Shown piece by piece: positions 14,677 through 19,618 of a DNA stretch of 19,618 nucleotides. This stretch comes from an uncultured Lachnospiraceae bacterium (lineage in GTDB: Bacteria > Bacillota > Clostridia > Lachnospirales > Lachnospiraceae), in NCBI GenBank assembly GCA_937915975.1, contig CALGGL010000022.1, positions 1-19,618 of the forward strand. The letters run 5' to 3'. How positions within the stretch are numbered: the stretch's first letter is position 1; every line of letters starts with the position of its first letter. The notes beneath the pieces are model-generated. The model did no database searches. It was given only the letters and a program-made list of their open reading frames with translations, and was not told the DNA's origin. The position numbers and the translations under genes were made by a program.

Positions 14677-14803
14677 CATATTTTTACAAAAAAATGTGGC
14701 TGTGAATTTTTTACAAAATAATAGGGCAAGTGTTTGTCCGCCTGTCACTTCAAGACCAAATCCTCTTTTTAAATCTGATTCATACCTTGATTTTCCTTAA
14801 ACT

Positions 14804-14839
14804 GGTAACAAATCTTATTATTTTGCAGCTTCTGTTACC
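14804..14839. other. Inverted repeat GGTAACA-N22-TGTTACC
   Basis: Two perfect 7-base arms, extendable by a C-G pair and a wobble, in the non-coding stretch between the feo promoter and the hairpin array. The rest of 14677-14862 shows no gene or other strong signal to me. Confidence 0.3.
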
Positions 14840-14862
14840 GGCTTACTTTTATTTTGCTAAAA

Positions 14863-15180
14863 ATATACGGACTGATTCTGCTCTTTGCCCGATTTAGTCC
14901 GTACTGCTCACAAATATTTACAGACTAAATCTACACCTTGCCCGATTTAGTCCGTACTGCTCACAAATATTTACAGACTAAATCTGCACCTTGCCCGATT
15001 TAGTCCGTACTGCTTATAAAAATATACGGACTAAATCTACACCTTGCTCAATCTAGTCTGTACTGCTCGCAAAAATATACGGACTAAATTCACACCTTGC
15101 TCAATTTAGTCCGTACTGCTTGTAAAAATATACGGACTGATTCCGCTCTTTGCCCAATTCAGTCCGTACAGTTTTCTTGA
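14863..15180. repeat. Six tandem 53-base hairpin repeats (serial terminator-like array)
   Basis: Units start at 14863, 14916, 14969, 15022, 15075 and 15128, with an exact 53-base step. Each holds arms like TACGGACTAAATY and its complement round a loop of about 12 bases containing CTTGCYC. The unit-5 stem is perfect over 13 pairs (15078-15090 with 15103-15115). On the minus strand units 1, 4, 5 and 6 are followed by TATTTTT, as in an intrinsic terminator, while units 2 and 3 have AAATATTT. The array begins about 40 bases after the stop of the ABC fusion gene. Arms of neighbouring units can also pair across the spacer. Confidence 0.92.
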
Positions 15181-15197
15181 TATACCCTTGATATACC
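15176..15197. repeat. Tandem 11-base duplication
   Basis: CTTGATATACC occurs twice head to tail between the hairpin array and the stop of the ABC fusion gene. No function is evident. Confidence 0.7.
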
Positions 15198-15208
15198 ATA
15201 AAGTGTTT

Positions 15209-18091
15209 CTATTCGGTACGTAATGCTACTACAGGATCCTTCTTGGAAGCTACCCTTGATGGGATAAGTCCTGCAATCATGGTAAGTACTACACTTATGA
15301 TTACAAGGATTACGCCGCCCGCAGCCGGAAGCTTGGCTATATGCTTCAATCCTGAAGCATGCTCAATAATCTTGTTAATAGGTATGTTGAGCAATATGGT
15401 AACGAGTATTCCGATTACACCGGCTATAAAGCCAACAATAATAGTTTCTGCATTAAATACTCTTGAAATATCTTTCTTGGATGCACCTATACTTCGAAGC
15501 ACACCGATTTCCTTGGTTCTTTCGAGAACGGAAATGTAGGTAATGATTCCAATCATAATCGAGGATACCACAAGTGAAATCGCTACGAAGGCTATAAGCA
15601 CGTAGGATATTGCATTTATGATAGTACTTACCGATGACATCATGGTACCCACCATATCCTCGTACTGAATCTCCTTATCCTCTTCGCCGTTTTCCTTTAC
15701 ACTTTTATTGTAATCTTCTATTATATCTATTATCTTTTCTTTAGAGTCAAAATCCTTAGGATAGATTCTAATTACTTTAGGATCATCCTCATAAGCAATT
15801 CCTATGGTTTCAAGGTTGTCCTCATAGGTTGCATCCTCGGCGGTTCTAAGCTCCGAAAGTGACATACCCTGGGACATTCCCTGAGCCTCGGCTGAAACCT
15901 CCTCCATAGCTGCTAAAAATGCATTCATTTCCTCATCTGAAAGCGATGCCATATAGGCTGTCTGCTTGTCTTCAGGAAGTATAGCCAAAAACATCATTGC
16001 CTCCGATGGCTCCAAAGTATGCATATAAGAAAAAAGCTGTTCATCAGGCACATCAGCTATATCAGATACACCAAACTGTGTTGCTATCTGCTTGGCGAAT
16101 TCCTCCATCTGCTCCTCGCTCTCATCCACCTGTTCGGCTGCGATGTCAGCACCAAATTCATAGCCGGTAAATACATTTATATCAGGATTCTCAAGCTGTT
16201 CTTTTCCTATGTCGCTTTCCTTAGCCATGTTCATAAGAGTTTCAACAAGCGCATGCTTGTAACCGATGGTAGTGGTTATGGAATGAACCGTCGCCTCATC
16301 ATTTGGTCGAACGATACCTACAACCTTAACCTCAATACCGTTGTCAATCTTATCCTTCATATAATTATAGTCATCGCTCATATCCACATAACAGCCCTTA
16401 TCCTTGTCATAGGCATAATAATCCGATGTTGGAATAACCTTATATGTAAGGCTTAAAAGCTCATCATAGGTATATGAGGTATTGTCAAATGTAAGTGCCT
16501 CGCCCTTAAGAGATGCCGCAACCATATCCTGCAGTTCCTTCACATCTCTGATTCCGAGGGTATAAAGCTCATAATCTGTTATCTCATTATATTCTGTTAC
16601 AACAAGAACTATCTCGTCGTAGCTTTCCGGCCAGTGTCCGGCAACCACATCATACTGCTCATCCAAAAGCTCCTGGTTTTCAATTATTTCAGACCAGACA
16701 CTGGTCATGTCCATCGAGCTTCCGATACTGTACTGGGACATCTCTGCCATGGAACCCATACCGATTTTTTCCATTACGGTACCCGGATTCACCTGATAGA
16801 TATCATCATACGTATCCGGCAAATATGCATTTACCGTAACTCCGTACATATACATTATATCTGAAGAATACTCCTTTATATCGCTGCCGTCACCGTTTTC
16901 GATATAATCCTTAAAGGAAATCATATCATTTATCTTGACCTCGCTCATAAGGGTATTGACATAATCGCCCACGAAGTTATTGGAATAAACCTTGTCCATA
17001 TCATGCTCTTCAGAGCTTTTCATATCATTTCCGAGAAGCAATGAAAACATAGCAGATCGGTCAACCGATTCGTCGGTTATCTCGAGCGGATATGTTGATA
17101 AAGTATCCTGTTCGACACTGCTTATGTATTTTCTAAAACCGCTTGATAAAGACAGGATAAGTGCTATACCGATTATACCGATACTGCCGGCAAATGCGGT
17201 AAGGATGGTTCTTCCTTTTTTGGTAAGCAGGTTGTTAAAGCTAAGGCTTAACGCTGTAAAATAAGACATTCGGTTTTTCTTATAGCTTTTAATTTGACTT
17301 GTACTTGACTTCTTGTCAGTCTTTTTATCTGCTTTCTCATCAGCCTTTTTATTCGCTTTCTCGTCAGCCTTTGCATCAACCTCCCCAAAAGTTTCCTTAT
17401 CGGCTTCCTCATCCGTATAAGGATTTGAGTCATCTGTCACTTCACCGTCAAGGAGCTTGATAATTCTTGTGGAATATTTTTCTGCCAGCTCAGGGTTGTG
17501 TGTAACCATAATTACAAGTCTGTCGTCCGCTATCTCTTTGAGCAAATCCATAATCTGCACGCTGGTTTCCGTATCAAGCGCACCTGTCGGCTCATCCGCA
17601 AGAAGTATCTCCGGATCATTTATAAGTGCACGTGCTATCGCAACTCTCTGCATCTGTCCGCCGGAAAGCTGGTTAGGCTTTTTATGAATCTGCTTTCCGA
17701 GTCCGACCTTTTCAAGCACTTCTTTTGCACGTCTTCTTCTCTCCGACTTGGATACACCCGATAGTGTAAGTGCAAGTTCTACATTTGAAAGGACATTCTG
17801 ATGCATGATAAGGTTATAGCTTTGGAATACAAAACCAATGGAATGATTTCTGTAAGCATCCCAATCCTTGTCCTTATATTTTTTTGTAGATCTTCCCTTG
17901 ATAACAAGGTCTCCGTCCGTGTACTGGTCAAGACCGCCGACTATATTAAGAAGCGTAGTCTTACCACAGCCTGACTGTCCAAGTACGGATACAAATTCAT
18001 TGGCTCTGAAATTTATGCTTACTCCCTTTAAAGCGTGCACGGTTTCCTCGCCGGTTATGTAATCCTTTACGATATTTTTTAATCTTAGCAT
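15209..18091 (-). CDS. MacB-like ABC transporter, ATPase fused to FtsX-type permease
   Basis: 960 residues. The ATPase (1-225) has Walker [10 protein letters not shown] (38-46), signature LSGGQ (142-146), Walker B ILLADEP (162-168) and switch His198, and is closest to the LolD/MacB group. A Lys/Glu/Asp/Ala repeat linker (about 225-275, with KADEK and KADKK units) connects to the permease. Membrane helices lie at about 295-316, 824-853, 882-904 and 923-945. The roughly 500-residue loop after the first helix is outside the cell and is rich in Asp, Glu, Met and Tyr. MacB-type systems act as mechanotransmitters moving lipoproteins, peptides or antibiotics rather than as pumps through the membrane. 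The substrate is unknown. AGGAGG is five bases before the ATG. No partner adaptor gene is adjacent. Confidence 0.93.
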   Translation of the reverse strand: MLRLKNIVKDYITGEETVHALKGVSINFRANEFVSVLGQSGCGKTTLLNIVGGLDQYTDGDLVIKGRSTKKYKDKDWDAYRNHSIGFVFQSYNLIMHQNVLSNVELALTLSGVSKSERRRRAKEVLEKVGLGKQIHKKPNQLSGGQMQRVAIARALINDPEILLADEPTGALDTETSVQIMDLLKEIADDRLVIMVTHNPELAEKYSTRIIKLLDGEVTDDSNPYTDEEADKETFGEVDAKADEKANKKADEKADKKTDKKSSTSQIKSYKKNRMSYFTALSLSFNNLLTKKGRTILTAFAGSIGIIGIALILSLSSGFRKYISSVEQDTLSTYPLEITDESVDRSAMFSLLLGNDMKSSEEHDMDKVYSNNFVGDYVNTLMSEVKINDMISFKDYIENGDGSDIKEYSSDIMYMYGVTVNAYLPDTYDDIYQVNPGTVMEKIGMGSMAEMSQYSIGSSMDMTSVWSEIIENQELLDEQYDVVAGHWPESYDEIVLVVTEYNEITDYELYTLGIRDVKELQDMVAASLKGEALTFDNTSYTYDELLSLTYKVIPTSDYYAYDKDKGCYVDMSDDYNYMKDKIDNGIEVKVVGIVRPNDEATVHSITTTIGYKHALVETLMNMAKESDIGKEQLENPDINVFTGYEFGADIAAEQVDESEEQMEEFAKQIATQFGVSDIADVPDEQLFSYMHTLEPSEAMMFLAILPEDKQTAYMASLSDEEMNAFLAAMEEVSAEAQGMSQGMSLSELRTAEDATYEDNLETIGIAYEDDPKVIRIYPKDFDSKEKIIDIIEDYNKSVKENGEEDKEIQYEDMVGTMMSSVSTIINAISYVLIAFVAISLVVSSIMIGIITYISVLERTKEIGVLRSIGASKKDISRVFNAETIIVGFIAGVIGILVTILLNIPINKIIEHASGLKHIAKLPAAGGVILVIISVVLTMIAGLIPSRVASKKDPVVALRTE

Positions 18092-18218
18092 ATCTGCCTC
18101 CTGAAATTCTTTCCCATATTACATTTTGCAATATTATCATAATAATAAGTATAAGTAAAGAAATAAAAAAACGGTGTAAAGGCCAAGCAAAAGGGTGAGC
18201 AGTAAAATCAGATTAAAT

Positions 18219-18255
18219 GTAACAATGGGACAGGCATCTTGCCTGTCCCTGTCAC
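18219..18255. terminator. Stable hairpin between the two ABC loci
   Basis: A perfect 9-pair GC-rich stem, GGGACAGGC with GCCTGTCCC round a 5-base loop (18227-18249), extended outward by a further mostly paired segment (18219-18224 with 18250-18255). No proper T-tract follows on either strand, so it may be a weak terminator for the upstream ABC pair or an RNA-stability hairpin. Confidence 0.5.
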
Positions 18256-18257
18256 AA

Positions 18258-18299
18258 TTACTTGTCAGCGGTGTCTACGCCTGTAACGGACTTTATTTT
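18258..18299 (-). pseudogene. Relic matching the feoB 3' end
   Basis: Just after the ATPase gene's tandem stop codons (18303-18305 and 18300-18302), and in the same frame, 13 codons read KIKSVTGVDTADK then stop. FeoB in this window ends KSVTSVDAADK. The aligned DNA (18258-18294 against 11621-11657) differs at 7 of 37 bases by eye. Sequence beyond the stop is unrelated. It has no start codon or ribosome binding site and is not a gene. Confidence 0.6.
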
Positions 18300-18302
18300 T
18301 TA

Positions 18303-18995
18303 TTACTCATGAATACGTATAACACCCTTATCCATACGATATACCGTATCTGCATAAGTCGCTGCATCTTTTTCATGTGTAACCATGATAACTGACGCAC
18401 CCTTATCACTGCAATAATTCTTTAATAGCTTTAAAACCTTACCGGTTGTTTCGTCATCCAAATCACCTGTAGGTTCGTCGGCTACAACAAGCTCAGGATT
18501 ATTTATAAGTGCTCTGGCAATTGACATACGTCTTAGTTCTCCACCCGAGAGTTCATTTGCATATACATTTTTCAAATCCGCTATGTCCATAGCTTCAAGA
18601 AGTTCAACGGCGCGCGCTTCTATATCCTTTTCTTTTTCTTCTTTTTTATCATACATAAGAGCAGGCATCGTTACATTTTCAAGTACAGTAAGAGTTGATA
18701 ATCCGGTCTGCCCCTGTGGTATAACTCCTATGTGTCGATTTCTGAATGATGAGAGCTTTCTGTCATCCATGGCATAGATATCCTCATCACCAAAAAACAC
18801 CCTGCCCTCTGTCGGTTTTAAAAGTCCTGCAAGCATATTTACAAATGTTGTTTTTCCGCTTCCTGACCTGCCCACTATCTCTGTAAGCTTTCCTTCATCC
18901 ACTGTAAAATCTACAGGCTCAACCGCCGTAAATATATTGGTGCCTTTTCCGTCTCGTATAAAATCTCTTTTTATATGTTCGGCTCTTATAATCAT
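18303..18995 (-). CDS. ABC transporter ATP-binding protein (LolD/MacB type)
   Basis: 230 residues with the full set of ATPase motifs: Walker A GRSGSGKTT (42-50), Q-loop region VIPQGQTGLS, signature LSGGE (149-153, last position Glu rather than Gln), Walker B LVVADEPTGDLD (169-180) and switch His207. A charged insertion KKEEKEKDIEA lies at about 117-127. It drives the partner permease encoded immediately upstream, whose stop codon touches this ATG without a gap; GGAGG lies eight bases before the ATG, inside the permease gene. Translational coupling is likely. The gene ends in two consecutive TAA codons. Confidence 0.95.
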   Translation of the reverse strand: MIIRAEHIKRDFIRDGKGTNIFTAVEPVDFTVDEGKLTEIVGRSGSGKTTFVNMLAGLLKPTEGRVFFGDEDIYAMDDRKLSSFRNRHIGVIPQGQTGLSTLTVLENVTMPALMYDKKEEKEKDIEARAVELLEAMDIADLKNVYANELSGGELRRMSIARALINNPELVVADEPTGDLDDETTGKVLKLLKNYCSDKGASVIMVTHEKDAATYADTVYRMDKGVIRIHE

Positions 18996-19618
18996 CTATG
19001 CATCCTCCCTAATCAAAAGTCCCGTTTCTTTGCCGGTTATTCTATTAGCAGACAATGCTGCGGCACATACCTCTGCCAGCATTGATATAAGAACAGTGCC
19101 AATTCCGATCATCAATATCACTATAAAATCAGGCATAAGGAATGGCAGACTAAGTGCATTTTTAATTGTATCTGACAATATATACACAACCGGAAGCGCA
19201 ATCAGTATACCGATTACCGCTCCGACCAAACTTATAACAGCCGCTTCCTTTGCCATTATCCCAAAAAGCATGCCTCTTGACGCCCCGGATATCCGAAGCA
19301 CAGCAAATTCTTTTTTTCTCTCGTTTGACAAAAGCGCAAATACTATGATTAAAATTATAACCGCCAGCACCCAGACTGCAATCATAAGTATGCCTATTAT
19401 CCCTGAAACATTGCCAAGTCCCTTGGCTATCGAGGATATCATGTTGCGTGCAGGCGTGGCCTCAACCTTGCTTATATGGATATTTATATCATCTGTCACA
19501 GCACTGATATCATAGCCATCTGCCACACGTATCAGGACTGCAGAAGCCGCAGAATTAATATCCACGCCCTTAAACGGACTTGTTTCCAGAAGCCTGGCTG
19601 CGCTCTCCGCCATCATGC
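18996..19618 (-). CDS. FtsX-type ABC permease, 5' partial
   Basis: The visible C-terminal part covers about 206 residues and the frame is open to the window end. The ATGs at its right edge are probably internal, because the N-terminal helix and most of the outer domain of this family are absent. It shows the tail of an extracellular region (to about 60), then membrane helices at about 68-97, 120-147 and 162-190 of the visible part. Between the first two lies NERKKEFAVLRISGASRGML, the cytoplasmic coupling segment typical of FtsX/MacB permeases that contacts the ATPase. It works with the ATPase at 18303-18995. The substrate is unknown. A three-gene export or lipoprotein-release system extending outside the window is plausible. 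Confidence 0.9.
   Translation of the reverse strand, partial: MMAESAARLLETSPFKGVDINSAASAVLIRVADGYDISAVTDDINIHISKVEATPARNMISSIAKGLGNVSGIIGILMIAVWVLAVIILIIVFALLSNERKKEFAVLRISGASRGMLFGIMAKEAAVISLVGAVIGILIALPVVYILSDTIKNALSLPFLMPDFIVILMIGIGTVLISMLAEVCAAALSANRITGKETGLLIREDA

Noticed and set aside
14863..15180. CRISPR array
   Set aside because: The 53-base step is regular, but the whole unit including the spacer is conserved, stems are long inverted repeats, and no cas genes are nearby.
18937..19515. Plus-strand 192-codon open frame opposite the permease
   Set aside because: Its translation is the antisense image of permease membrane segments and there is no ribosome binding site.

Overview
The window looks like a chromosome segment of a low-GC anaerobic Clostridia bacterium, most likely a plant-fibre-degrading gut or rumen Lachnospiraceae. 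The signs are AT-rich spacers, strong AGGAGG ribosome binding sites, a secreted GH9 cellulase, the feoA-feoA-feoB-Cys-rich-protein layout, and a C-terminal module that I remember from Lachnospiraceae surface proteins. That last point is from memory and was not searched.

Region 1 (1-7171, all minus strand) is a run of five genes in the order GH9 cellulase, NlpC/P60-like cysteine peptidase, CAP-domain protein, transglutaminase-like protein and MBOAT O-acyltransferase (cut off at base 1). Gaps are 82, 47, 56 and 17 bases, so they are probably co-transcribed. The first four are secreted and carry unrelated enzymatic heads, yet all contain the same Ig-like linker plus a roughly 100-residue four-cysteine tail. 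The tail is nearly identical between genes, even at DNA level. With no LPXTG, SLH or dockerin signal seen, this tail is the best candidate for a shared surface-targeting module and is the strongest lead in the window.

Region 2 (7172-10420, plus strand) has a UDPGP-type nucleotidyltransferase with a near-consensus sigma-A promoter, then a beta-helix lipoprotein with a Pro/Gly/Asp-rich tail, closed by a strong bidirectional terminator.

Region 3 (10534-14676, minus strand) is a ferrous iron uptake cluster: feoA, feoA, feoB, FeoB-associated Cys-rich protein, HMA-domain protein and NifX/NifB-type protein. It starts from a near-consensus promoter followed by a 140-150 base leader with two palindromes and a terminator-like hairpin.

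Region 4 (14677-15208) is non-coding. It holds six exact 53-base repeats, each a hairpin and most followed by a T-tract when read on the minus strand, so it looks like a serial terminator array behind the ABC transporter.

Region 5 (15209-19618, minus strand) holds a MacB-like ABC ATPase-permease fusion and, upstream, a separate ATPase plus FtsX-type permease pair (permease cut off at the window end). Between the two systems is a short relic matching the last 11 codons of feoB.

Two copies of an 83/81-base palindromic element (8624-8706 and 11163-11243) share a core, but their outer stem arms differ in sequence while staying paired.
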